Shown here piece by piece: positions 55,898 through 63,505 of a stretch of 64,000 bases of DNA. The notes below the pieces were generated by a model. It did no database searches and was not told where the DNA came from. It saw nothing but the letters and a program-made list of their open reading frames with translations. Origin of the DNA: Gp6-AA40 sp963742105 (GTDB taxonomy: Bacteria; Acidobacteriota; Vicinamibacteria; Vicinamibacterales; UBA2999). The DNA is taken from positions 62,001-126,000 of the forward strand of contig CAVUKN010000004.1 in the NCBI GenBank assembly GCA_963742105.1. Reading direction: 5' to 3'. Each line of letters begins with the position of its first letter. Within the stretch, counting starts at the first letter, position 1. Both the position numbers and the translations under genes were made by a program.

Positions 55898-56864
55898 GGA
55901 GACTGTTCGCGACACTCGCGCGCCGGTGTTAGGGAACGGTCCGCAGTACACGTTTCCGTCCGATCCCAGCGCTGTGGCGACGCGGGCGGCCAATGCGTCG
56001 GCGGCAACCTTGCCGTCGACGATGCCGTAGACGGCTGGCCCCCACGAGCTCTGGCCCGCACCTGCGGCGCCGGCGGCGAGCATCAGATCGATCAACGTGC
56101 GTGGCAAGCCAGGCGCGAACGTATCGCCCTGTGCGGCGGCAAACCAACGGCCGTTCACCTGCTGGATCGCGGTCAGCGCCCGACCGAACGTGCTCAGATC
56201 GCCTTCGGCGGCGGCGGGGAGGAGCGCCATCAGCACGAGATGAGCGACACGCTCGATTTCATGCTGTGGCGGCTCAGGTAAGGCCGCGAAGGCCGAGGCC
56301 TCGGCTGATCCGCTGAGGCCGTCCTGGCCGGATGGGATCGCGAGCACGCAGTGCCACTCGGCAGGCAACTCGATGCGCGCGATCAGCGGGCCGCAGCCCT
56401 CCCGCTCGCGCGCATGACCACCTTCGACCACCAGTCCACCACCCGAGAAGATCCAGGTACCAATCGCCGATCGGCGGCCTCGGCCGACAGCAAACGACAG
56501 TGCTACCGGATCGGTTGGCACATCGTAGAGCTCAGCGAGTGCGCGACCGACGGCAAGCGCGAGTTGCGTTCCCGAGCCCAGCCCGGTGTGCGACGGCAGC
56601 GCCTGTTCGATCACGATGTGCGTTCCGCCGGCGAGCTGGTGATGCTGCAGGAAGCGTCGCGCAAATTCAACGGCGCGTGCCGAATCGGGGCCGTCCGCCG
56701 TAACACCCGTCGGCCGTACGGGCCGACAGACGGAGTCGGGGCGCTGGCGCCGCTGCCCCGATACCGCCAAACCAGCGTCCGAGCGACCCGCGCAGGTCGA
56801 GAACGCCGAAGTGAAGCCGCCCGTGCGCTTCGACCTGAACCGTCTTGACAGGCCCGTCGGTCAC
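55883..56864 (-). pseudogene. mptG: Beta-ribofuranosylaminobenzene 5'-phosphate (beta-RFAP) synthase, one frameshift
   Basis: GHMP-kinase-fold enzyme condensing p-aminobenzoate with PRPP, the first committed step of (tetrahydro)methanopterin synthesis. About 326 residues when joined. Start region VQVEAHGRLHFGVLDLRGSLGR and the phosphate loop ALPSHTGLGSGTQLALAVG are typical, followed by SAIGTWIFSGGGLVVEGGH and AGQSSWGPAVYGIV. One surplus base near 56706-56708 separates ARTADG from VTADGPDSARAVEFARRF; the rest is clean, so a consensus error is likely. Start 56864 overlaps the DUF447 stop by 4 nt. Last gene of the cofactor operon. Confidence 0.87.
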
Positions 56865-57457
56865 GGCGCCGAAGAACGAGCCGGCATCGGAGCCGACCGG
56901 ATGTGCTCGGCAAGCAGTGCCATGGCTTCGAATTCGCGCGGTCCGGCCGTCTTGTCGACGATTACCTGCAACCGCTGTAGTTCACTCTCGAGAAAGTCGC
57001 GGGGGAGCATGTGCACGCGCGTCGCGTAGATCGCCGTTTCGAGTACCGCGTGGGCCGCTCGGTTGAAGCCGATGAAGTCGCGATTGGTGCCGCGATGAAC
57101 GACGGTCGTCTCGATGCGGGATCGTGGCGGGGTGCTGTCGATGGCGGCGACCGCGATTTCCCGCCACGAGCAGCACTCCGCCAGCACCACTCCGGGTACC
57201 GCCACCGCCGGCACCGTGGCGTACATCGGATTGGCGATGGCCGCACGCGCGAAAATCCGAACGTCGTCGACGAGGTTGATGACGGCGCTTCGCACCGCAG
57301 CGACATTGCGGTACGTCGCCGTCTCCAGGAAGGGCTTCAACACGATTCTGGTGTCGTCTTCTGACGGGTCCCACTCGACGCCCATCGGCGCGACGTTGAC
57401 CTGCCCCGAGGCGTCGCGGGTTGTGACGATGGTCTCGACGATCACGCGGTGCGACAC
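56861..57457 (-). CDS. DUF447 family protein (H4MPT-pathway associated)
   Basis: 198 residues, flavin-reductase-like split-barrel type (VIVETIVTTRDASGQVNVAP, NLVDDVRIFARAAI, HRGTNRDFIGFNRAAHAVLE). DUF447 proteins are found in methanogens and in H4MPT-containing methylotrophs, where they accompany the cofactor genes; the precise reaction is not established. It overlaps pabC by 16 nt and mptG by 4 nt, so it is firmly inside the operon. Confidence 0.85.
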   Translation of the reverse strand: MSHRVIVETIVTTRDASGQVNVAPMGVEWDPSEDDTRIVLKPFLETATYRNVAAVRSAVINLVDDVRIFARAAIANPMYATVPAVAVPGVVLAECCSWREIAVAAIDSTPPRSRIETTVVHRGTNRDFIGFNRAAHAVLETAIYATRVHMLPRDFLESELQRLQVIVDKTAGPREFEAMALLAEHIRSAPMPARSSAP

Positions 57458-58323
57458 TCCTGCTCGACGGATGCTTCGTAGGCAGCCGTGATCCGGCTGG
57501 TGATCGGTCCGGGAGCACCGATGCCGACCGGACGTCCATCGATCGTCTGCAGCGGCGCGATGCCCCGAAGCGAGCTGGTAAGGAAGACTTCGTCAGCGGT
57601 CGCGAGTTCGTCCGCATCGATGATCTCTTCACGCGCCGGCAGGTTCAGCATCGCCGCCATTTCAAGTACGCTCGATCGCGTGATCCCCGGCAGGGCGGCG
57701 CAGGCGACAGGCGGAGTCCGCACTACGCCATCGTGGACGACGAACAGGTTGCTCGCGGTAGCCTCCGAGCAGTGACCGTCCGTGTCGAGCAGCAGGGCTT
57801 CGTCGGCTCCTGCGCGTTGTGCTTCGATCCATGCCAGTACCGAGTCCGTGTACGACAGCGTCTTCAGCCCGGCGCTCATCGCGCGCGGATTGCGGCGTCC
57901 GGATGCCATCACCGCGCGCAGGCCCTTGGTGTAAGCGTCCGGATGGAATACCGGCATCGCCGCGACGGTGATCACGGTCGTGGGCCGGGAATTGGGGGCT
58001 GGCGCAAGTCCGCCAGGACCTGTTCCACGTGTCACCGTGAGCCGCACGGACACCTCCGCCTGACCGGCAGCCGTGAGCGCCTGGCGAATCCAGCGATGCA
58101 GATCGGGCGGTTCTGGTATCCCCATCGTTCGCAGCCCGTTCCCGAGCCGCGCGAGGTGGCGATCGAGGCGGAACACGATTCCGCCACGACCGCGCATCGT
58201 TTCGAACAAGCCATCGGCAAGCGTAAAGCCACGATCGCGTGCTGACACACTCGCGGCGCCGTCCGTCACCAGTTCGCCGTTGACAAAGACGAGCGGCTGC
58301 ATGACCTGCGCGGCCGGAGTCAT
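57442..58323 (-). CDS. pabC: Class IV aminotransferase, probable aminodeoxychorismate lyase
   Basis: PLP enzyme releasing pyruvate from 4-amino-4-deoxychorismate to give p-aminobenzoate. 293 residues. The PLP Lys is in GLKTLSYTDSVLA. Other fold-type IV features are VSARDRGFTLADGLFETMR, CSEATASNLFVV and PGITRSSVLEMA. The family also includes D-amino-acid and branched-chain aminotransferases. The position right after pabA (ATGA overlap) and before the pABA-consuming beta-RFAP synthase supports the lyase function. Confidence 0.86.
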   Translation of the reverse strand: MTPAAQVMQPLVFVNGELVTDGAASVSARDRGFTLADGLFETMRGRGGIVFRLDRHLARLGNGLRTMGIPEPPDLHRWIRQALTAAGQAEVSVRLTVTRGTGPGGLAPAPNSRPTTVITVAAMPVFHPDAYTKGLRAVMASGRRNPRAMSAGLKTLSYTDSVLAWIEAQRAGADEALLLDTDGHCSEATASNLFVVHDGVVRTPPVACAALPGITRSSVLEMAAMLNLPAREEIIDADELATADEVFLTSSLRGIAPLQTIDGRPVGIGAPGPITSRITAAYEASVEQECRTA

Positions 58324-58958
58324 CGCGCCGCTCGCGCCACCAAATCGTGGGCGCCATCAGCGAGGGGCGGAAGCTCGTCGGGATGCGACCGCTCGCCGCG
58401 GAGGAATCGATCCAGCATCGCGTAGCCGTACTGCGTCGCGGCCGACTCGGGATGAAACTGCACGCCGATCACCGGATGCTCACGATGTTCAACCGCCATG
58501 ATTTCGCCGTCGTCGCGCGCCGTTGCGGTCACGCGCAGGCCGGCCGGAACGCTGCCTGGAGGGATCACCAGCGAGTGGTAACGCGTCACCTCGAACGGTG
58601 AGGGCAGACCGGCGAACACGCTGGTGCCGTCGTGATCGATGAGCGACGTGCGACCGTGAACAGGTCGTCCGGCCCGCAGTATGGGGCTGCCATAGGCTGC
58701 ACCGATGCACTGGTGTCCAAGGCACACTCCCAGGATTGGCGTGGTCGGTCCGAGCCGTCGCACGAGTTCGGTCGAAATTCCGGCTTCGGCCGGGGAACAC
58801 GGCCCGGGAGAAATGATGATGTGCGATGGCGACAGCTCTTCGACCCCGGCGACGGTGATCTCGTCGTTCCGTACCACGACTGCATCGCCGCCGAGCTCGC
58901 GGACATAGCGGGCGAGGTTGTGCACGAACGAATCGTAGTTGTCGATGAGGAGAATCAT
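58320..58958 (-). CDS. pabA: Aminodeoxychorismate synthase glutamine amidotransferase subunit
   Basis: Class I glutaminase supplying ammonia to PabB. 212 residues. MILLIDNYDSFVHNL start, oxyanion SPGPCSPAEAGIS, nucleophile Cys in GVCLGHQCIG and the His-Glu pair in VQFHPESAAT. PabA and TrpG are alike and sometimes shared; neighbours pabB and pabC decide for pABA. Joined by ATGA overlaps on both sides. The C-terminal about 20 residues extend beyond the usual domain end. Confidence 0.92.
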   Translation of the reverse strand: MILLIDNYDSFVHNLARYVRELGGDAVVVRNDEITVAGVEELSPSHIIISPGPCSPAEAGISTELVRRLGPTTPILGVCLGHQCIGAAYGSPILRAGRPVHGRTSLIDHDGTSVFAGLPSPFEVTRYHSLVIPPGSVPAGLRVTATARDDGEIMAVEHREHPVIGVQFHPESAATQYGYAMLDRFLRGERSHPDELPPLADGAHDLVARAAR

Positions 58959-60442
58959 CCTGGAATGGCCAGCGCGTCGATGAGGCCTCGCGCTTTGTCG
59001 AGCGTTTCGCGATACTCCTGCTCGGGCACGGAATCTGCCACGATCCCGCCGCCTGCACTGAAGTATACGCGGCCGTTCCTCACCGTTGCGGTGCGGATCG
59101 CGATGCTGGTGTCGAGCTCGCCGGTCAGGCTCCAGTACCCGATCGACCCGCAGTAGACGCCTCGCTGCGACGGCTCCAGCTCCGCGATGATCTCCATGGC
59201 GCGCAGCTTCGGGGCGCCGGTGATCGACCCGCCGGGAAAAGCGGCGCGCAGCAGGCCAAGCGCATCCACACCGGTGTTAAGGTCGCCGACGACGGTCGAG
59301 ACGAGATGGTGAACGGTGGCATAGCGCTCGAGCGCGAAGAGTTCGGGAACACGCACCGTGCCCGGCCGGCAGACGCGGGAGAGATCGTTGCGGAGCAGGT
59401 CGACGATCATGAGGTTCTCGGCGCGATCCTTCGTACTCTCGGTCAGCGCCCGCCCGAGGGCGGCGTCATGCTCCGGTCCGAGTCCACGCGGCCGCGTGCC
59501 CTTGATCGGGCGCGTCTCGACGTGGCCGGCGGCGCTGACCCGGAGGAATCGCTCTGGCGAGGCGCTCAGGATCGGCGCATCGGGAAAATCGAGGTACGCC
59601 GCGAAGGGGGCGGCATTGCGTGTCCGCAGGCGCTGATAGAGGGTCCAGGGGGCTTCGTTGAGCGGCGTTTCGAAGCGCTGCGAGAAGTTCGCCTGGAAGA
59701 TGTCGCCCGCGTAGATGTAGTCGATGACGCGCTGGACAGCAGCGAGGTAATCCGCATGCGTGAACGACGATCGAAGGTCGAGCGCCTTTGGCCACCAGCC
59801 GCCCTCAACCCGAAACGATGGAGCGGTTCGCCCTTCTTGCTTCTCGCTTCTCGGTTCGTGTTCAGGTTCGGTTCGGGGCTTCGACATTCCGGTGTTCGGC
59901 GTTCTCTGTTCGAGCCACGCGCGCGCGGCGGCCGCCCGTTCCGTTGCGCGCCGCTCCTTCGCCGATCCTGTCGCGGGTAAGCCGGTCGAAATCAACCACG
60001 CTCGCCCCGCCTCGTGATCCCACGCGATCACCCAGTCGTAAATCGCCATGACGACATCGTCCATGCCGAGGTCGTCGTGGCGCGGCGCCGGTAACCGCTC
60101 GAGTGTGAGTCCCCAGTCGTAGCCAATGTAGCCGGCGGCGCCCCCCTGGAATGGGGGGAGCCCTGTTACCGGATCCGCACGATGAGGATCGACGAGTCCG
60201 CGAACGCTGGTCAGCGCATCTTGAGCGACCGCCCGTTCGGTTCCCGTGATCGTGTCGACGATCCGGGTATGGCGGCCCTTGCTGTGGACCACCAGTGCTG
60301 GATCGCCGGCGACAAACGAATACCGTCCCAGCCTGGTGCCGCGCGTGGCGCTGTCGAGGAACAGCAGATACGGGAGTCCCTGCAGTCGTTCGGTAACAAC
60401 CGCCGGGTCGGGAGGAGAAACGAGTTCTTCAACCAGGGGCAT
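58955..60442 (-). CDS. pabB: Aminodeoxychorismate synthase component I, with a repeat-encoded linker
   Basis: Converts chorismate plus ammonia to 4-amino-4-deoxychorismate. 495 residues from ATG at 60442, 14 nt after the preceding gene. The N-terminal anthranilate-synthase-I-like part (LDSATRGTRLGRYSFVAGDP, GGAAGYIGYDWGLTLERLP) is joined to the chorismate-binding domain (GDIFQANFSQRFE, ENLMIVDLLRNDLSRVC, GAPKLRAMEIIAELEP). The catalytic PIKGT Lys at about 314 marks PabB rather than TrpE (PIAGT). Residues about 178-207, including RTEPEHEPRSEKQEG, are encoded by a copy of the GAACC-type repeat end block inserted in frame in the interdomain linker. Confidence 0.92.
   Translation of the reverse strand: MPLVEELVSPPDPAVVTERLQGLPYLLFLDSATRGTRLGRYSFVAGDPALVVHSKGRHTRIVDTITGTERAVAQDALTSVRGLVDPHRADPVTGLPPFQGGAAGYIGYDWGLTLERLPAPRHDDLGMDDVVMAIYDWVIAWDHEAGRAWLISTGLPATGSAKERRATERAAAARAWLEQRTPNTGMSKPRTEPEHEPRSEKQEGRTAPSFRVEGGWWPKALDLRSSFTHADYLAAVQRVIDYIYAGDIFQANFSQRFETPLNEAPWTLYQRLRTRNAAPFAAYLDFPDAPILSASPERFLRVSAAGHVETRPIKGTRPRGLGPEHDAALGRALTESTKDRAENLMIVDLLRNDLSRVCRPGTVRVPELFALERYATVHHLVSTVVGDLNTGVDALGLLRAAFPGGSITGAPKLRAMEIIAELEPSQRGVYCGSIGYWSLTGELDTSIAIRTATVRNGRVYFSAGGGIVADSVPEQEYRETLDKARGLIDALAIPG
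59833..59910. repeat. GAACC-type repeat end block inside pabB
   Basis: On the plus strand it reads CTTCTCGCTTCTCGG, TTCGTGTTCAGGTTCGG, TTCGGGGCTTCG and GTGTTCGGCGTTC, the reverse complement of the block that ends the repeats at 27.47, 33.03 and 33.92 kb. It is in frame with pabB and translated as the interdomain linker. Confidence 0.85.
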
Positions 60443-60456
60443 CGCGTTGCGGGATT

Positions 60457-61959
60457 TCAGTGACTGGAGCCCCTGGGTTGGCGCAACCGCTGCGTCAGCT
60501 GCACGTGCTCTGATTTGACGTCGTCCGGGGGCGTGAGATACCCCCATGTCAACGCGCCTTCCTGACGATAGGTCTTGCCGAGCGTGACCGCAAGCTGCGC
60601 CCGCGCCAGCTCCTTGCCGAGATAGAAGGCATGCGTCGGTTCGTCGACGCCGAGTTGCGTGAAGATCTCCTGGATGTTCGTGCCGCGGACGAAGCGTTCG
60701 TTGTTGAAGACGGTGATCCCGTCCGAGTCCGCAAAGATGCGGTAGTTCGGATCGGTGATCTCCGCCTGCAGCGCGCGCAGCTCGTCCTGCGAATAGGTCA
60801 GAACGGCAGGATCCTTGACCGTCAGGAGTCGATCGTCGACGCCTTTCGGGATCGTCCGATGCGTCACGGCATGGTGCATGAGCCGGCGCGCGATGTCGAT
60901 CTCGCGCACCGCACCTCGCGCCCACGGGATCACTTCCGTGGTCAGGACTGAACGAATCCCCAGCTCCTGGCAGACCGCAATCAACAGGGCGTTCACGCCG
61001 GTCGTGTCCGCCGACGTCAACTCGGTCAGGTTGCCGATGCCCATGAGCATCTCGGCTGACGGGTATCGGCGACGCGCTTCCGCGTACCGCTCGAGCGAGG
61101 CGGTGAACCCGAATCCGATTGGCTCGAGGATCGGATCGACCACGAACGGCACACCCCAGGCGGCCAGCTTGTCGATGCTGGCGTCCAGCGTGTCGAGCCC
61201 AGCGCCCAGGTCCGGCAGGACGACCACGCGAGCGCCGCTGCCGGAAAGGTCGCGGGCGACATCGATGTTCGAGCCGTTGACGCTCAGGACCAACTCCGCC
61301 CCTGCGGCCACGGCCGCACGAATCTCCGTCGGGTCGAATGAATCCACGCTCACGCGCATCCCTGCATCCGTGAGCTCGCGGACGACCTCCGCAAGGGCGG
61401 GAAAGGGCAGGCCGGGCGTGCAGCCGATGTCGATGATGTCTGCCCCGGACGACCGAAAGTAGTCGGCCGCGGCACGGACGGCGTGGCGGGGAAGGCGGGG
61501 CGCGTTGTTGATCTCGGCGAGGATCTCGATGTCCCAGGCGCCGTAGTCGCGGGCTGCCGCTTCCCGCCCGAAATACTGGGGAATTTCGCGGAGATCCTTC
61601 GGACCCTTCTCGACCGCCACGCCGAGCTGGGCACCGAGAGCGGCCGTATCGCCTTCACACAAGCCCGGCAACAGGACGCGGTCGACGCCTTCGGCCGGCC
61701 TCAGAAACCGGCCGATCCATTCCGTCGTCATGAGTGCCGCAACGGTGATCTTCATGACCGCGACATCCCAGTCGAACGGGAGCGTCGCCTCCGCCAGCAC
61801 GCGCCGCAGCGCCGGCTCCGCGAGCTTGCCGGTCACGAACAGCACGTGGCGCGGGTCCGTAGGAGATGCCTGGCCACGCCGGGTCGCGTCGTTGCCTGTG
61901 GGACCAGTTTTGCGAAGCGGACCCGCCTTGTCGTGCGAGCCCTCCGTACCGTCGCCCAT
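60457..61959 (-). CDS. Dihydropteroate-synthase-related protein (H4MPT pathway type)
   Basis: 500 residues. The central TIM-barrel part resembles dihydropteroate synthase (ADIIDIGCTPG, MRVSVDSFDPTEIRAAVAAG, LVLSVNGSNI, VVVLPDLGAG, VPFVVDPILEPIGFGF). It carries long N- and C-terminal extensions, as in the DHPS-related proteins of archaea and H4MPT-using methylotrophs, rather than the 280-residue folate FolP. The start is the ATG sharing one base with the upstream stop (TGATG); a longer frame upstream is the shadow of the dehydratase gene. It probably takes part in joining the pterin and arylamine parts of methanopterin; this is inferred from family and context. Confidence 0.85.
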   Translation of the reverse strand: MGDGTEGSHDKAGPLRKTGPTGNDATRRGQASPTDPRHVLFVTGKLAEPALRRVLAEATLPFDWDVAVMKITVAALMTTEWIGRFLRPAEGVDRVLLPGLCEGDTAALGAQLGVAVEKGPKDLREIPQYFGREAAARDYGAWDIEILAEINNAPRLPRHAVRAAADYFRSSGADIIDIGCTPGLPFPALAEVVRELTDAGMRVSVDSFDPTEIRAAVAAGAELVLSVNGSNIDVARDLSGSGARVVVLPDLGAGLDTLDASIDKLAAWGVPFVVDPILEPIGFGFTASLERYAEARRRYPSAEMLMGIGNLTELTSADTTGVNALLIAVCQELGIRSVLTTEVIPWARGAVREIDIARRLMHHAVTHRTIPKGVDDRLLTVKDPAVLTYSQDELRALQAEITDPNYRIFADSDGITVFNNERFVRGTNIQEIFTQLGVDEPTHAFYLGKELARAQLAVTLGKTYRQEGALTWGYLTPPDDVKSEHVQLTQRLRQPRGSSH

Positions 61960-62321
61960 CAGCGCGGATCGCCGCTCCGCACGAATTTGTTGGGCGTGCC
62001 AGTACCGAGCGGCCCGCCCGCTGGCCGCCACAAGGCAACCTCGTCGAATTTCCGGGCGAGCTCGAAGTCCTTGTCGGTGATCCCGCCGGCGCTGTGTGTC
62101 GAAAGCTTCACGGTGACCTTGGCCCACGTCACCGCAAGATCCGGATGGTGATAGGCCGCCTCGGCGAGATAGCCGATCGTGTTGACCAGCATCAGAGTGG
62201 TCGGCCAACCATCGGTCTTGTAGTTGCGGCGGATCCAGCCGTTCTCGTAGAACCAGCCCGGCAGGTCCTTCAGCTTTTCCGCGATCCCTGCTTCGTCGTA
62301 GGTCTTCTCTTTGTCAGCCAT
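61959..62321 (-). CDS. phhB: Pterin-4a-carbinolamine dehydratase
   Basis: 120 residues, DCoH fold. IAEKLKDLPGWFYENGWIRR, the family motif region AEAAYHHPDLAVTWAKVTVK (active-site His pair HH and later His) and THSAGGITDKDFELARKFDE are all present. No aromatic amino-acid hydroxylase gene is nearby. In this operon the dehydratase is more likely to serve pterin-cofactor metabolism, as pcd genes do in H4MPT clusters. First gene of the coupled operon; preceded by a word repeat. Confidence 0.9.
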   Translation of the reverse strand: MADKEKTYDEAGIAEKLKDLPGWFYENGWIRRNYKTDGWPTTLMLVNTIGYLAEAAYHHPDLAVTWAKVTVKLSTHSAGGITDKDFELARKFDEVALWRPAGGPLGTGTPNKFVRSGDPR

Positions 62322-62329
62322 GTCGTTTG

Positions 62330-62492
62330 TGGTCTCTCGACTTTGGATTTTGGAGTCTGGGATTCTGGAGTTGGGAACTGTGATTGGGAGTAAACAGTTA
62401 AGAGCTACATCACTGACCCGCTCAAGCTTACGGCTTACGGTATGGAATCCTAGAAGTCAGGATAGGGTTTGCATTCTGCATTCTGCATTTCC
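62330..62492. repeat. GACTTTGGA- and ATTCTGC-word repeats between the SDR and phhB genes
   Basis: CTTTGGATTTTGGAGTCTGG at about 62341, then AGCTTACGGCTTACGG (about 62427), and ATTCTGCATTCTGCATT (about 62474-62490). Three different word types in tandem fragments; the first is shared with 10358-10435. No gene. Confidence 0.55.
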
Positions 62493-63260
62493 CTACATCA
62501 CCACCCCGCCGCCAACCATGATGGTCTGCCCGGTGAGGAAGCCGGCCGCCGATGACGCCAGGTAAACCGCGGCGCCGGCAACGTCGTCGGGAGTGCCCCA
62601 CCGTCGGAGCGGTGTTGACTCGGCGACGGAGCGTCGCACACTCTCCTCGACGCCCTCGCCGAATGAGGTCTCGATCCAGCCCGGGGCGATGACGTTGACG
62701 CGAATCGGGGGGGCGACCGAGCGGGCCAGCGACTTGCTGAAGGCCAGCACACCGCCTTTCACGGCAGCAAACAGCTGCGGGTTCGTTCCCGCCATGCCGC
62801 TGACGACGTGATCCCAGCTCATGTTGATGATCGAGCCGCGGCCTTGTGCCTGCATCAACGTCACCGCTTCCCAGGACGCCAGGATCGTGCCGCGTAGATC
62901 GACGGTGAGGAGCAGGTCGAGCCTTCGGAGCGGTGTCAGCGTCGCCGCGTCACCCGTCAGGATGTCGGCCCCGGCGTTGTTGATCCAGGTATCCACGTGG
63001 CCGAAGGTGTCGCGCATCCATGGAGCGAGCGCTTGAATATCTCCTTCACTGGTCAGGTCGAGCGTCCGTGCGGCAGACCGTCTGCCCAGCGCGGTGATTC
63101 CGTTGATGGTGTCGTCTGCGCCGGCCCGGTTGGCGCGGTAGGTAATGCCAACATCGGCACCGCTGCTGGCGCAGGCCAGCGCGATCGCCTGGCCGATGCC
63201 GCTGGATCCGCCGGTCACCAGGACAACCTGGCCGGCCAGCGAAAGCGCTCGATCGGACAT
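62493..63260 (-). CDS. Short-chain dehydrogenase/reductase lacking the catalytic Tyr
   Basis: 255 residues, SDR Rossmann fold: TGGSSGIGQAIA (cofactor), INNAGADIL, IINMSWDHV (catalytic Ser position) and a C-terminal GQTIMVGGGVVM. The active-site Y-x3-K is F164-A-A-V-K168 (QLFAAVKGG; codon TTT), so the general-acid Tyr is missing. This makes ordinary ketoreductase activity doubtful. In the neighbourhood of pterin genes, a pteridine-reductase-like role (compare FolM/PTR1) would be attractive, but those keep the Tyr. Same strand as the cofactor operon, 171 nt upstream of it. Confidence 0.82.
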   Translation of the reverse strand: MSDRALSLAGQVVLVTGGSSGIGQAIALACASSGADVGITYRANRAGADDTINGITALGRRSAARTLDLTSEGDIQALAPWMRDTFGHVDTWINNAGADILTGDAATLTPLRRLDLLLTVDLRGTILASWEAVTLMQAQGRGSIINMSWDHVVSGMAGTNPQLFAAVKGGVLAFSKSLARSVAPPIRVNVIAPGWIETSFGEGVEESVRRSVAESTPLRRWGTPDDVAGAAVYLASSAAGFLTGQTIMVGGGVVM

Positions 63261-63284
63261 CCCGTAATTCTATTTCGGCTGCAC

Positions 63285-63493
63285 CTGGAGACTGGCAGCT
63301 ACCAGCCATCCGCCACCAGCTAGCAGCTACCGGCGAGCAACTACCGGCTACCGCCGAGCAGCTACCGCCCACCGGCTACCAGCCACCGGCTACCGCCACC
63401 ATCCACCAGCTACCAGCTACCGGCTACCAGTTACCAGCTACCAGCTACCGGCTACCGGCTACCGGCTACCAGCTACCGGCTACCAGCTACGAT
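63285..63493. repeat. CTACCGGCTACCAGC-word array, 200 nt
   Basis: About 25 tandem words of 6-9 nt (GCTACCG, GCTACCA, CCACCGG, AGCTACC) between two divergent genes, degenerate at the left and nearly exact at the right (63417-63490). The array ends in GCTACGAT, whose TACGAT could serve as -10 for mfnB. It has no unique spacers, so it is not a CRISPR array. Confidence 0.85.
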
Positions 63494-63505
63494 ATCCCCA
63501 CTCCG

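Noticed and set aside
63285..63493. CRISPR array
   Set aside because: The units are 6-9 nt words in direct contact without unique spacers, and there are no cas genes nearby.
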